A DNA stretch of 64,000 bases from Candidatus Lindowbacteria bacterium RIFCSPLOWO2_12_FULL_62_27 (GCA_001784175.1 MFPR01000028.1:317606-381605); one strand, 5' to 3'; positions 22,678 to 32,084 are shown, counted from the stretch's first letter. Made by a program: numbers and translations. The notes: a model not told the origin generated them from the sequence alone.

Positions 22678-24926
22678 CGCCCATCCTCCATCAGGCCGGC
22701 CGGTTCCTGATTTATTTCTCCCTCCTCGTCATTCCCGTCGCCAACGCGCCGATCACCGCCGACACGCTCGAAATCAAGGCGCATCTCTTCCGAATCCTCG
22801 GCGCCGCCGCCGCGCTCCTCTCCTTCGCCGCGGCCGCGACCGGCCGGCCCCGGCATCCCGACGCAGTCGACCTGGCACTCGCCCTGTGCTGGACGGCGCT
22901 GGCCGCAAGTGTCTTCGGCGCGGACAGCCGGCCGGCGGCCCTGCCGGGCGCTCTGGACGTGGCGGCGTCCCTGGGATTTTTCGGTCTGGCCCGCACGGTT
23001 TTTTCCGGATCGCAAAGCCCGCTGCCATCGGCGCAAATCTCAAACCGGCTGATGTGGGTGGTGGGCCTCTCGGCCGTCCTTCCCGCCCTGCTTTTTTTGG
23101 GTGAATACAAACGGATCGGCATTTCAGACACGCTGGGCAATCAGAACGTGGTCTCGCACTATCTGATCCTGTGTCTCAGCGCGCCACTTTTTGTGCTTCT
23201 GTCTTCATCCCCCCATGCATTGGGGGGAAAGAGGGGGGTCTCCGCATTTCTGTTTTTTCTCGCCCTCCTCTGGGTGATCTGGCTGACGGCCGCGCGCGGC
23301 GCCGTGGTCGGCCTTCTGGTGTCGGCCGCTGTCGTTGCCGTTCTCTGGACGGTGCGGGCGTGGCGCCGGATCGCGCGTCACATGCGACTCGCGCTGTGCG
23401 CCGCCTGTGTCATCCTCACGCTCGCCGCCCCCGCGCTCCTGTACCGATACGCCACCACGACCGACTTCAACGTCTCGGTCCGGTTCCTGAGCTGGAAATA
23501 CTCCATCTCGCTTCTCTCGGGCAATCATCTCTGGTTTGGATGCGGCCCGGGAACGTTCAGCGCCGCCTTCGAAAAAACCAAACTCTGGATGACGGACCGC
23601 GACGCCGAACTTTTGGGCCACCTCAGCGTTAATTACGCGCACAACGACTACGTGGAATTCGCGGTCGAACAGGGAGCGCTGGGTCTCACGGCGTTTTTGT
23701 TTCTGGTCTTCGCCAGCCTCTCGCCCCCCGCATCGCGCTGGATCGCGGGGCGGCCGCATGCCGCCGCCGGAACGGCCATGCTGGCCGCGCTCGTCGCGAG
23801 CCTGTCCCAGGCGTTTTTTGATTTCCCTTACCATGTTCCGCCGCCCCGCATGCTGTTCTACATCCTGCTTGGCGCCGTATCGGCGCCGCCCCGCGACGCG
23901 TCCGAGCCGGAGACCGCGCCTGAAACGGCGCGGTCGTGGATGGCGGCCATCGCGGTTATGGTTCTCTCGATTCTTCCCGCGTTGCCCGTCGCGCCGGTCT
24001 ACTCGGCGTCGATGCTCTCTCGCGTGGCCGAATCTCCCTTCAAGTCCGGCCGATACCAGGAAGTCCGCCACCTCCACGCGATGGCCCAATTCGCCGATCC
24101 GACTCGCAGCCTCTACGCATTCCGGCGGGGTCTGGGGGAAGAGCAGGCGGGGATGCTTCAGGAGGCCGTCCAGTCCTTCAAGTCGGCGCTCGAACTTCAG
24201 CCCTATTTTCCCAATCTCTACTTCCATCTCGGTACCTCGGCCCTGAACACCGACCCGTCGCGCGCCGCGACGGCTTTCTACGCGGCGACGGCCTTCGGGG
24301 TCAATACCGTCGCCCTTCATAATCTCGCGGCCATGGGACTTGCCTTGGGCGACAGCCCCGCCGCCGCGGCGATTTACACCGAAATCGCCCGCATGAATCC
24401 CGAGGACCATCAGGCGCGTCGCAACGCCGAGGTTCTGCTCATGCGGGAACACCGCGCCAAATCCGAAACGTTTCGGCGCGCAAGCGAATTCTACCAGCGC
24501 GGGCAGATGGACCTCGCCGAACCGGCCGCGGAGAGGTACCTGAAAGAACAGCCGGATGATCCCGACGGCATTTTCCTCTACGCGCGCATTCTCTTTCACC
24601 GAAACCGCCAGGAGGAGTCCGGCCGGTTCTTGAAAAAATATCTCGCCCTCGTCCCGGACGACCCGGAAGGATATTATTATCTGGGGAACGTCCATTTCAT
24701 GGCGAACCGGTATCCGGAATCCCTTGGCCTTTTCCTGAAGGCCGCCCGGCTGAATCCCGAATCGCCCAAAATCCATTACAACCTTGGCGTGAGCTATTTT
24801 TCTCTCGGTGACACCCAGTCGATGAACGACTGCTTCGACACGGTCCTTCGGATCAATCCAAATGTTTCGACCCGGCCGAAAATCGAGGAAATCCGGCGCG
24901 CCGCGCGGCAGGGCCGGCGGCCATGA
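22674..24926 (+). CDS. O-antigen ligase/polymerase-like membrane protein with C-terminal TPRs
   Basis: 750 residues from GTG 22674. Residues 1-430 hold about ten membrane helices with the Wzy_C/WaaL-type periplasmic region (WLTAARGAVVGLL, then FGCGPGTFSAAFEK and NYAHNDYVEFAVEQG). Residues about 445-740 are tetratricopeptide repeats (for example AVQSFKSALELQPYFPNLYF, YYYLGNVHFMANRYPESLGL). Such proteins ligate or polymerise glycans at the outer face of the inner membrane. A G/C hairpin repeat at 23208-23228 is embedded in the coding frame and encodes the loop SSPHALGGKRG between helices. Start overlaps the JAMM stop. Confidence 0.85.
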   Translation: MTPILHQAGRFLIYFSLLVIPVANAPITADTLEIKAHLFRILGAAAALLSFAAAATGRPRHPDAVDLALALCWTALAASVFGADSRPAALPGALDVAASLGFFGLARTVFSGSQSPLPSAQISNRLMWVVGLSAVLPALLFLGEYKRIGISDTLGNQNVVSHYLILCLSAPLFVLLSSSPHALGGKRGVSAFLFFLALLWVIWLTAARGAVVGLLVSAAVVAVLWTVRAWRRIARHMRLALCAACVILTLAAPALLYRYATTTDFNVSVRFLSWKYSISLLSGNHLWFGCGPGTFSAAFEKTKLWMTDRDAELLGHLSVNYAHNDYVEFAVEQGALGLTAFLFLVFASLSPPASRWIAGRPHAAAGTAMLAALVASLSQAFFDFPYHVPPPRMLFYILLGAVSAPPRDASEPETAPETARSWMAAIAVMVLSILPALPVAPVYSASMLSRVAESPFKSGRYQEVRHLHAMAQFADPTRSLYAFRRGLGEEQAGMLQEAVQSFKSALELQPYFPNLYFHLGTSALNTDPSRAATAFYAATAFGVNTVALHNLAAMGLALGDSPAAAAIYTEIARMNPEDHQARRNAEVLLMREHRAKSETFRRASEFYQRGQMDLAEPAAERYLKEQPDDPDGIFLYARILFHRNRQEESGRFLKKYLALVPDDPEGYYYLGNVHFMANRYPESLGLFLKAARLNPESPKIHYNLGVSYFSLGDTQSMNDCFDTVLRINPNVSTRPKIEEIRRAARQGRRP
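23208..23238 (+). repeat. C6/G6 hairpin repeat embedded in the ligase gene
   Basis: TCCCCCCA at 23208-23215 and TGGGGGGA at 23221-23228 are perfect complements around the loop TGCAT, followed by AAGAGGGGGG. This looks like one copy of the G/C-run palindromic elements that are dispersed in many delta-like genomes. It lies in frame in a predicted inter-helix loop and does not break the gene. Only one copy is seen in this window. Confidence 0.55.
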
Positions 24927-25342
24927 GCCTTCGATCGGCCGCGCTCGCCTTTTTCGTTCTGCTCGGCCTCGTTGCGGCGGCGCTCGGCGCGGCCTCTCGC
25001 ATGATCGTGCGGCGTTCCGTGCCGGTCGAACCGTTTCTGTCGGCGGCGCGCGCGTCCGAGTCGCGGGGTGAGTTGGACCTCGCCGGGCGGCTGATGGTGA
25101 AGGGCGTCTTTTATTCGGCGGAACCGGAGCGATTCATCCAGCTCGCCGCGCCCAAGTCGGCGTTTGCCGATTACCTCAACGGCCTTCTGGCGATTCGCCG
25201 CGTCGACCTGTCCGGCGCGGAAGGCTTCCTGTCGCGCGCCGCCGCGTCGGGCGCGCCGCTCCTCGCGACCCGGGCGAAGCTGCGGCTCGATCACGTGCGA
25301 TACGGAACCGGCCTGCCGCACATGGAGGAAATCCCATTCTGA
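24923..25342 (+). CDS. Small single-pass membrane protein, unknown
   Basis: 139 residues. An N-terminal hydrophobic segment (about 6-27, SAALAFFVLLGLVAAALG) is followed by a helical, Ala-rich domain with alternating short helices resembling a degenerate TPR/Sel1 pair (GELDLAGRLMVKG, VDLSGAEGFLSRAAASG). No family recognised. ATG overlaps the ligase stop (ATGA), so it is probably translated with it and may assist the TPR-bearing ligase. Its stop overlaps the next small gene. Confidence 0.6.
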   Translation: MSLRSAALAFFVLLGLVAAALGAASRMIVRRSVPVEPFLSAARASESRGELDLAGRLMVKGVFYSAEPERFIQLAAPKSAFADYLNGLLAIRRVDLSGAEGFLSRAAASGAPLLATRAKLRLDHVRYGTGLPHMEEIPF

Positions 25343-25575
25343 TGGCGCGCTTCGCCTTCCCGGGAATTTGTCTCCTTTTCTTCGCGGCCATCTTCGCTCA
25401 AGCCCTCACGGTCTTCATCCCGATCGTTTCAAGACTTCTGTTCGATCCCGGCCCGTCCGGCCAGGCCTTGCGCCAGGCGCTGAAATGGATATCTCTGCAC
25501 CTCGCCGTCCCCCTCGCCGGCGCGATCGCCGGCGGCGCCGTCGTTGTGTTTCGACAGCGTCGAAGCTCCAGGTGA
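25342..25575 (+). CDS. Small two-helix membrane protein, unknown
   Basis: 77 residues with two hydrophobic segments (about 5-30 and 50-70) separated by a short loop, ending in basic RQRRSSR, which would sit in the cytoplasm. ATG at 25342 shares a base with the preceding stop (TGATG). Not recognised. Its position in a chain of overlapping genes, and codon use like the neighbours, support its being real. Confidence 0.5.
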   Translation: MARFAFPGICLLFFAAIFAQALTVFIPIVSRLLFDPGPSGQALRQALKWISLHLAVPLAGAIAGGAVVVFRQRRSSR

Positions 25576-27224
25576 ACCTGCGACTCGCCCGGTCCTTCGA
25601 GCGCGTCCTCGACTGGATCCGGGAAAACAAACCGCTCGAGGCCACCGCCCTCGGCATTCACGACCAGGATCATCGCGTCGATCCGCTCGCCCGCGACCGC
25701 CGCGAACCGGCGGAGCGTCTGTCGGACATCCGCGCGGCCGTCCCCGCCGGCGGGCCTCCGGACGACGCGCTGGACGCGGGCGCGCTCCGCGCCTGGCTGT
25801 CCGAGATCGCGCTCACCGAGTACGAATTCGATCTCCCGGCGCGCTCGGCCGGACACATGCTCGAAGATTTCTTGACCGCCCTCTTCCATCAGGTCAACGG
25901 AACCTACGCGGCGCCGGTCGAACGGTTCGGCGCGCTCCTCTACCGGCTCCGAGAACTCCAGCGGCTCCTCGGGCAGGTGCTCCTTGTGCTTCAGGAATCG
26001 GCCGCGCGCGGGATCGTGCCCACCGCATGGACGGAACACGGAATGGACGTCGCCGAAGACGGCGCGAAATATCTGCTGGCCATCCGGCGCGAACTTCCGC
26101 GCTGGCTCCCCTCCAAAGCCGTCGCGCCGCTGCGCCGCGCGGTGGCCGAAGAGCTGACCCGCGCGTCCCGGGCCTGCATGGAATTTCGCGCTGATCTCCA
26201 AAAACGCATCCTTCCCAAAAGTTCGCCCCAGGCCGCCCACGCCGGGCCGAAACTGTTCGGCCGGATTTTGGTGGAGGCCCACCGGATGCCCGCGGATCCC
26301 ATGCCGTTTGTGAGGGAGGCGGAAGATGAAAAAAACGAGATTCTCATGCGGCTCGAAAAACTGTCTCTGAACATCTGCGGCGACGCCGACTGGCACGCGG
26401 CCGCCGACCAACTCGCCCGGCATCATCCGGCGGCTGGCGAACTCATCCCGGCCTTCCGGCGCGAAACCGGGAAACTTCTGCGCTTTGTCGAAGCCCGCAA
26501 GATCACGGCCATGCGCAGCGACAGCTCGCTCGAGGTCATCGAAACGCCGCCGTTTGAACGCGCCAGCATCCCGTACGCCGCCTACCAGGGCGCGCCGGCC
26601 TTCGAACGGCGCGAACGGCTCGGATATTTTTTCGTCACGCCGCCGGATCCCCGCGCCTCCGCCGCCGCGCGGCTGCGGCACCTTCGAGAGTTCCCCACCG
26701 CGTCCATCGTTCTCACGGCCGCGCACGAAGGCGTTCCCGGCCACCATCTTCAGCATCTCGTCGCCCACGCGTCGGCGCGGCCGATCCGGTGGATGGTGTG
26801 GGATTCGTTTTTCGGAGAGGGCTGGGCGCACTATTCGGAAGGTCTCGTGTTCGGCGCCGGTTTCCCCTCGGACGAGCGATCGGAGTTTTTTCTGCTCAAG
26901 GACCGCCTCTGGCGCTGCGTGCGCGTCAAACTCGACGTCCAAATCCACACTCGGAATCTCCCACTCGCCCAGGCCGCCTCCATTCTCGCCAGAGAGGCCG
27001 GACTGTCCCGCGAGGGCGCGTGGGGGGAAATTGTCCGCTACAGCCTCGAACCGACGCAACCGATGTCATACTTCGTCGGCCGCAAGTGGTTTGAGCGGCA
27101 CGCAAGGGAATCGCGCCTGAGCGCCAGAGGCGGCGATGAGCCCGCCGCATTCTACGACCGCGTTCTCAGCTTTGGCGCGGTTCCGCTGCCGCTCGCGGAA
27201 AAACGCCTGTGTCAAAAACCGTGA
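25572..27224 (+). CDS. DUF885 family zinc metallopeptidase-like protein
   Basis: 550 residues from GTG 25572 (GTGA overlap with the previous gene), the usual DUF885 length. The signature AAHEGVPGHHLQH (about residue 386) provides a metal-binding HExxxxHH motif, followed by SFFGEGWAHYSEGL, a second conserved DUF885 block carrying the third ligand. Members are presumed carboxypeptidases or oligopeptidases. No signal peptide, so cytoplasmic. N-terminal half is helical. The gene overlaps the following ATP-grasp gene by 16 nt. Longer upstream extensions in frame cover the previous two genes and are not accepted. Confidence 0.85.
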   Translation: MNLRLARSFERVLDWIRENKPLEATALGIHDQDHRVDPLARDRREPAERLSDIRAAVPAGGPPDDALDAGALRAWLSEIALTEYEFDLPARSAGHMLEDFLTALFHQVNGTYAAPVERFGALLYRLRELQRLLGQVLLVLQESAARGIVPTAWTEHGMDVAEDGAKYLLAIRRELPRWLPSKAVAPLRRAVAEELTRASRACMEFRADLQKRILPKSSPQAAHAGPKLFGRILVEAHRMPADPMPFVREAEDEKNEILMRLEKLSLNICGDADWHAAADQLARHHPAAGELIPAFRRETGKLLRFVEARKITAMRSDSSLEVIETPPFERASIPYAAYQGAPAFERRERLGYFFVTPPDPRASAAARLRHLREFPTASIVLTAAHEGVPGHHLQHLVAHASARPIRWMVWDSFFGEGWAHYSEGLVFGAGFPSDERSEFFLLKDRLWRCVRVKLDVQIHTRNLPLAQAASILAREAGLSREGAWGEIVRYSLEPTQPMSYFVGRKWFERHARESRLSARGGDEPAAFYDRVLSFGAVPLPLAEKRLCQKP

Positions 27225-28636
27225 ACGTCGATCAGGTCCGGGCCGGCATGGCCCGCGAGATGCACTCGATGCCGTCGGCCGCCCGCCGGGAGATGGTCGA
27301 GACCCTGCGGACGCTGGCGATGCGGCGCAGCATCACCTACGAATACGACAAATCGAGCGGAGAAGAGCCCATCCGGATTTTGTTCCCGCCCGTCCTCCTC
27401 GATCAGGCCGATCTCAGGCCGATCTACGACGTCAGCCTCCGGATGTCTCACGCCTGCGAGCGGGCCCTCGGCCTCTTCCTGGAACGTGAGGACGTCCGGA
27501 ACATCCTGCCGCTGGAATATGAAGAAGAGCGCTTTCTGTTCGGCATTTCCCCTGAGTCTCACGCGCGGTCGCCCGCGATCTGGCAGAGGCTCGACGCGGC
27601 GATGGATCCGGCCCGGCCCATGGACACGCTCCGATTCCTTGAAACCAACATGAATTCCGTTGGCGGCGTTTACTACGCGCCGGCCGTCGAAAAGCTGTCG
27701 ATGGAAGTCGTGTTGCCCAAGCTCCTTCACCCGCCGCAACTCGACCGTGTATCGCCCCTCGATGATCTCGAAAAACTTCTGTACGCCCTTCTCTGCCGCC
27801 ACGCCCGCCGCCTCGGGATTTGGTCCCCGGCCGAAGCCCCGTTTCCGCACGTCCCCCTGCGCGTCGCGGTGGTCGAAAACGATCCCGGCGCCGAGGGGCC
27901 CACCGAGACGCCCGCCGCGATCGAGGGACTCTGCGCCATGGGTGCCGACGCCTTCGCCGCGCGCCCCGAGGAGTTCGAAATCCGCGGCGACCAGCTCATT
28001 CATCTCGGCCGGACGGTCGATCTCGTCTACCGGCTGTTCGAAATACGCGAACTCATGGAAATGAAACCGATCGAAGCGCTCAAGCTCGCCTTCGCCGGCA
28101 ACCGCGCCGTGTCCGGCGCCGGGGGCGAGTTCGACCACAAGAGTGTTTTTGAATTGTTCACCTCGGCGGCCTTCGACCGCCTGTTCTCGGCGGAGGACCG
28201 CCGCGCGTTTCGGGCCCATGTCCTCTGGACCCGGCTGCTCAGGGAAACCTTCACCGACGCGCCGGACGGATCCAAAATCGATCTCCCAGAATTCGCCTTC
28301 CGCGCCCGCGACGCGCTTGTCCTCAAACCCAACCGCTCCTACGGCGGCGACAGCATCGTGATCGGAAGAGAAACAGACGACGGGACGTGGCAGTCAGCCG
28401 TCGATCGCGCCATGTCCCAACCGGACCGGTTCGTCGTCCAATCGGTCTGCCCCCTGGCCGAGATGCCCTTCACCGTGATCGACCCGGCCGGCGGCGCGGT
28501 CGAGGAGCGCCTCAAGGTCGTCTTCGGCCTTTCCTCCACGCCCGACGGATTCGGCATCATCGGCCGCGCCTCGCGGTCCTCCGTCGTCAACGTCGCCCGG
28601 CACGGAGGCCTCACGCCGGTCCTCCAGGCTTCTTAA
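27209..28636 (+). CDS. Circularly permuted ATP-grasp-like protein
   Basis: 475 residues. The C-terminal part has VLKPNRSYGGDSIVIGRE, then FVVQSVCPLAEMPF and a closing RASRSSVVNVARHGG, the order expected of circularly permuted ATP-grasp proteins related to glutathionylspermidine synthase. The middle shows an ETNMNSVGGVYYAP block that resembles their pre-ATP-grasp region. These enzymes ligate an amine to a carboxylate using ATP. GTG 27209 overlaps DUF885 by 16 nt; GTG 27221, which would give the GTGA overlap typical here, is an equally good start. A peptidase followed by a ligase suggests a peptide-like substrate, but nothing identifies it. Confidence 0.65.
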   Translation: MSKTVNVDQVRAGMAREMHSMPSAARREMVETLRTLAMRRSITYEYDKSSGEEPIRILFPPVLLDQADLRPIYDVSLRMSHACERALGLFLEREDVRNILPLEYEEERFLFGISPESHARSPAIWQRLDAAMDPARPMDTLRFLETNMNSVGGVYYAPAVEKLSMEVVLPKLLHPPQLDRVSPLDDLEKLLYALLCRHARRLGIWSPAEAPFPHVPLRVAVVENDPGAEGPTETPAAIEGLCAMGADAFAARPEEFEIRGDQLIHLGRTVDLVYRLFEIRELMEMKPIEALKLAFAGNRAVSGAGGEFDHKSVFELFTSAAFDRLFSAEDRRAFRAHVLWTRLLRETFTDAPDGSKIDLPEFAFRARDALVLKPNRSYGGDSIVIGRETDDGTWQSAVDRAMSQPDRFVVQSVCPLAEMPFTVIDPAGGAVEERLKVVFGLSSTPDGFGIIGRASRSSVVNVARHGGLTPVLQAS

Positions 28637-29058
28637 CCGGTGTAGGCGCGACCGGGCGGGTTCCCACTTTCTATCGGTAATCCTTCCTGGCTCCACCCCT
28701 TCATGGCAATAAACCCGGATGGATCACGTGTGCCGCCGTAGCCGCCCTGAACATTGGCCAGAGACTCAAACCCCGCGGCTTCCAGTATCTGGCACGCCTT
28801 TTGCGACCGGCCGCCCGCCATACATCCGATCACCAAGCGTTTGGTTTTTGGGAATATCTTCTCCACCTTTTCCTTGAAATCCGGGTTTGGAACCATCTGT
28901 CCGGATTCATCTCGAACCATCACCGGAACATTGTACGCCCCTTCCGGGTGCCCCGCCTCATATTCCTCCACGGTGCGAACGTCCAGATAGATCGCAGGAT
29001 TTGTTGAATCTTCCATTTGTTCAGACGCGATCCCGGGGGTAATCTGTTCGATTGCCAT
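28633..29058 (-). CDS. Rhodanese-domain sulfurtransferase
   Basis: 141 residues, single rhodanese domain. LDVRTVEEYEAGHPEGAYNVP is the CH2A-like N-terminal block and IGCMAGGRSQKA is the active-site loop with catalytic Cys (about residue 79). It could accept persulfide sulfur and hand it to a carrier such as MoaD, but is on the other strand, so this is speculative. Strong ribosome-binding site GGAGGTGA (29065-29072, minus) 6 nt before the ATG. Overlaps tail-to-tail by 4 nt with the ATP-grasp gene. Confidence 0.92.
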   Translation of the reverse strand: MAIEQITPGIASEQMEDSTNPAIYLDVRTVEEYEAGHPEGAYNVPVMVRDESGQMVPNPDFKEKVEKIFPKTKRLVIGCMAGGRSQKACQILEAAGFESLANVQGGYGGTRDPSGFIAMKGWSQEGLPIESGNPPGRAYTG

Positions 29059-29162
29059 TTGACTTCACCTCCACGATTTCTATGTTGCATTCCATCCTAG
29101 CATGGCAATGGCATTAAGTTGAATACGTAACGTTTTTATCTCCCGATTCCGACAAGTACAGT

Positions 29163-30683
29163 ATGGACTCCCTCTTTGACCAGAACCGCCGGTTTCTGCA
29201 GTCGCGGTTTCCAAGCGCTTTGGAAGCCTACCAGAAGGCCGTGCCGCCGCCGGCGAGCGGGCCGGACTGGATCGAGCTTCCCCTGCCGCTGCCCGGCGCG
29301 CCCAAACTCAGGTTGTCGGCCGGGCATGACGCGTTTGTGGAGGAACATCAGAGAACGCTGGCCGGCGCCGCGAAATTCGCGGGCGCCATGGTCTGGGGCG
29401 TCCGGACGGCCGACGATCTCGAATTCTACTGGCATTCCCTTCCGCGCCGGCCTTTCGTCTATCTCGAATCCGACCCCGCCGTCTTCGCGCGCGTTCTGCA
29501 AAAGGTCCGGCTGGACCGGCTGTTCGGCGAGTCCGGCGCCCGCATCGCGTTCGCCAGCGACTGCGGGGAACTCATGTCGGAAATGGCCGTCGCGTTCGGC
29601 GAGGAGGAGTTGACGGCGTCCCGGATCGGGTTTCTCTTCGAACCCTCCCTCTTTTCCCGCCTGCTCGCCGAGGACCATCCGATGGGGCGATTCGTCAATC
29701 TGATTTTAAAAAATGTTTTTCTGAACCGCAGCGAGGAGGAAATGATGCAGGCGAAGGAGGGGCTCAAAGAGAAGCAGTTCATCGATAAAATATTTCCGCC
29801 CGCCTACCTCTACCAGTCGATGCAACGCTTCCTGAACCTCCTTGCGGTCGCGTCGCCCGGGATCCGCACCCTCTATCGCGAAATGACCCGGCCGGTGGAC
29901 GCGCGGGCCGTTCTGCCGGTGTCCATCGTCATCCTCGCATGGAACCGCTGGGACCTCACCGAGCGGTGCCTGCGGGCGCTCTGCTCCCATCCGTTGCCGG
30001 CCGACAGCGAGATCATCGTCGTCGACAACGGCTCGACCGACCGCACGCCGGAGATGCTCAAGGCGCTCGCCGAAAGGCTCCCGCCGCTCCGGCCCCTGAC
30101 CCTGCCCCGCAACCTGGGTCCGGCCGGCGGCCGGGACGAGGCGGCCAAGATCGCGCGCGGCAAAACGCTCGTGTTCCTCGACAACGACGTCGAGATCAAG
30201 CACGAACGCTGGCTCGACATTCTGCTGGAGCCGTTCCTGTTTTACCCCCGCGTCGGGTCCTGTGGGGCCTTCGGCGTCATCCACACGCACGACGAGTCCG
30301 AGACATGGTCGCAAAAAATCGTGTTCCCCGGACTGGTCGTACCGGTCTCGTGGATTTCCTCTTTTTGCCTTGCGGTCCGAAAGCAGGCGCTGATCGAGTG
30401 TGGCGGCTGGCGGCCCGATCTCTATCCGCTCTACGGCATGGAGGACGTCGCGCTCGGGTATGCGCTTCGCGAAGCCGGCTGGATCTCCGTCGTGCCGGGA
30501 CAGTTCGTCCCCGTCACCCACGGCATGAACCACAAGGACGGGCACTACGACTACGATTTCGTGGACAGCGGAAAACGCAACTCCGAAATCTTCTCGAAAA
30601 TCTGGGGCCCCCGCCGCCGCCTCCTCAACGCCGCACGCGGCAACCGGACCCTCGCCACCATCGTTTCCTCCCCTGCGGCGTAA
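29163..30683 (+). CDS. GT2 glycosyltransferase with extra N-terminal domain (module 1)
   Basis: 506 residues. Residues 1-255 form an unrecognised helical/alpha-beta domain (VWGVRTADDLEFYWHSL, FVYLESDPAVFARVLQKV) that resembles the motility-accessory/DUF115-like class. Residues about 257-500 are a GT-A family 2 glycosyltransferase: SIVILAWNRWDLTERCLRAL, IIVVDNGSTDRTPEML, metal-binding FLDNDVEI (DxD-like) and GMEDVALGYALREAGW. Followed after 16 nt by a Nudix gene, an arrangement repeated at 38451-39625. Likely sugar acceptor unknown. Confidence 0.85.
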   Translation: MDSLFDQNRRFLQSRFPSALEAYQKAVPPPASGPDWIELPLPLPGAPKLRLSAGHDAFVEEHQRTLAGAAKFAGAMVWGVRTADDLEFYWHSLPRRPFVYLESDPAVFARVLQKVRLDRLFGESGARIAFASDCGELMSEMAVAFGEEELTASRIGFLFEPSLFSRLLAEDHPMGRFVNLILKNVFLNRSEEEMMQAKEGLKEKQFIDKIFPPAYLYQSMQRFLNLLAVASPGIRTLYREMTRPVDARAVLPVSIVILAWNRWDLTERCLRALCSHPLPADSEIIVVDNGSTDRTPEMLKALAERLPPLRPLTLPRNLGPAGGRDEAAKIARGKTLVFLDNDVEIKHERWLDILLEPFLFYPRVGSCGAFGVIHTHDESETWSQKIVFPGLVVPVSWISSFCLAVRKQALIECGGWRPDLYPLYGMEDVALGYALREAGWISVVPGQFVPVTHGMNHKDGHYDYDFVDSGKRNSEIFSKIWGPRRRLLNAARGNRTLATIVSSPAA

Positions 30684-30699
30684 TAGTTCAAAATCGAAG

Positions 30700-31134
30700 A
30701 TGCGCCGGGAGGTGGTCGTGGTCCTCCCCTACGCCGGCGGCCGAGTGCTCATGCACCTGAGGGACAGGAATGCGAAATACAATCCGGAGATGTGGGGATT
30801 CTTCAGCGGCGGCGTTGAACCCGGCGAAACGCCGATGGAATGCGCGCTCCGGGAAATCGAGGAGGAAATCAATTTGAAGCCGGCGGCGATCCATAAACTC
30901 GACAGCCGCCAATCGGAGGACCTCACCCACGTCGTTTCGCACGCCTTTTACTGCGCCCTCGATGTCCCGCTCGATTCGCTCATCCTGCGGGAGGGCCTCG
31001 ATTCGGGACTGTTTACGGTGGAGGAAATTGAGAGCGGGCAACTGTATTCCGGGAAATTCAAACGGCCTTTCCCGGTGGCGCCCTTCCGCTACATTCCGAA
31101 CACCGTAAAAAGACTCTTCAAACGTCTCGAATAA
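30700..31134 (+). CDS. Nudix hydrolase (module 1)
   Basis: 144 residues. Nudix box GGVEPGETPMECALREIEEE carries the REUxEE metal-binding core; the terminal Gly of the consensus is Asn. A second related protein sits at 39179-39625 (shared VVVLPY/VVILPY start, MWGFF-GG, VSHAFYCAL/VSHSFFCAL, REGLDSGLFT/HEGLDYGLYT, YSGKFKRPFPV/HSRKLNKPMPV and R-YIPNTVKRL/SYVPRAVRKL). Both follow a GT2 gene. The pair may hydrolyse a nucleoside-diphosphate sugar or other NDP-linked intermediate. Confidence 0.88.
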   Translation: MRREVVVVLPYAGGRVLMHLRDRNAKYNPEMWGFFSGGVEPGETPMECALREIEEEINLKPAAIHKLDSRQSEDLTHVVSHAFYCALDVPLDSLILREGLDSGLFTVEEIESGQLYSGKFKRPFPVAPFRYIPNTVKRLFKRLE

Positions 31135-31167
31135 AACTCCGGAACCTGACTTTCGTCAGGACGGCCG

Positions 31168-32058
31168 TCAGGCGGGATTGCCCGTGTGCCGCGCGTGCAC
31201 CAGGCAGTCGGTCTCCATGGTGTAGAGCCCGAAGAACCACCGGCCCTTCATGCTGCTCCAGTCGGGATTCAGGGTGTCCATGTCCACCGGATTGACGCCG
31301 TGCGTGACCGTTGGGTAATTGATGACGGCGTCGCCGACCCGGGTCCTTCCCTCGGACGTGACCTCCCGGCCCTGCTGGTCGATGAAGTAGAGGCCGCCGG
31401 ATCGAAAGTCCACGTCGAGCTGCGTCATCTGAATGCTCATGATGGTTCTTTGATGGCCCCACGGGTCCTGGTGCCGCTCGATGTAGCCGATCCCCGCGGG
31501 ATAGTGCGCCACGACGATCCGGTCCACCAATCCGTCGCTCGGAATGTTGCGGACGCATTCGTCCGGGTCGAACCCGCCCCACTTCTTTGTGTAGGACCAG
31601 AACTCGTTGATCATCGGCCACACGCCGAACGGGTCCGGATTGTGGCGGAAGAAGTAGTAGTCATGGCGCGGATACTTCAGCGCGTATTTCTTCACAATGT
31701 CCGGCGTGATGATCCGGTGAAAATTCGGGATGCCGTCCTGAACCTTGTGGAAACTCGGCTCGACGGTCTTGCCCCACTCGTGCAGCTCTTTCCGCAGCCT
31801 CCGGAGCTTGTCCTCCGGCACGACCCCGCGGATGATGTAGGCGTCGCCGGCGAACATCGACTCGGTGAATTCCCGGTCGTAACTGTCCACCCGCTTCTTG
31901 AATTCGGAGAATGTCACCTCCCGAAGCTCCCGCATGAACGCGGGCGCGTGGGAGGGCGCCTTTCCATCCGGCGGCACGCCGTTGAGACTTTCGAGTTCCG
32001 CCAGATACTTGTTTCCCCCGCCGCTCCAGTACCTCTGAGAGGTTCGCAGATCCGCCAT
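31168..32058 (-). CDS. 2-oxoglutarate/Fe(II)-dependent dioxygenase (PhyH-like)
   Basis: 296 residues. Double-stranded beta-helix ligands: His and Asp in ERHQDPWGHQ, distal His in TVTHGVNP, and the 2OG-binding Arg in GRWFFGLY. The N-terminal 60 residues are helical. Such enzymes hydroxylate, halogenate or desaturate small molecules or residues. It is the last gene of the minus-strand set with two radical SAM genes (26 nt downstream of the first, 23 nt between those), consistent with tailoring of one product. Ribosome-binding AAGGCGG precedes the ATG. Confidence 0.85.
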   Translation of the reverse strand: MADLRTSQRYWSGGGNKYLAELESLNGVPPDGKAPSHAPAFMRELREVTFSEFKKRVDSYDREFTESMFAGDAYIIRGVVPEDKLRRLRKELHEWGKTVEPSFHKVQDGIPNFHRIITPDIVKKYALKYPRHDYYFFRHNPDPFGVWPMINEFWSYTKKWGGFDPDECVRNIPSDGLVDRIVVAHYPAGIGYIERHQDPWGHQRTIMSIQMTQLDVDFRSGGLYFIDQQGREVTSEGRTRVGDAVINYPTVTHGVNPVDMDTLNPDWSSMKGRWFFGLYTMETDCLVHARHTGNPA

Positions 32059-32084
32059 GAAGTCAACCCGCCTTTCTTCGGAAA

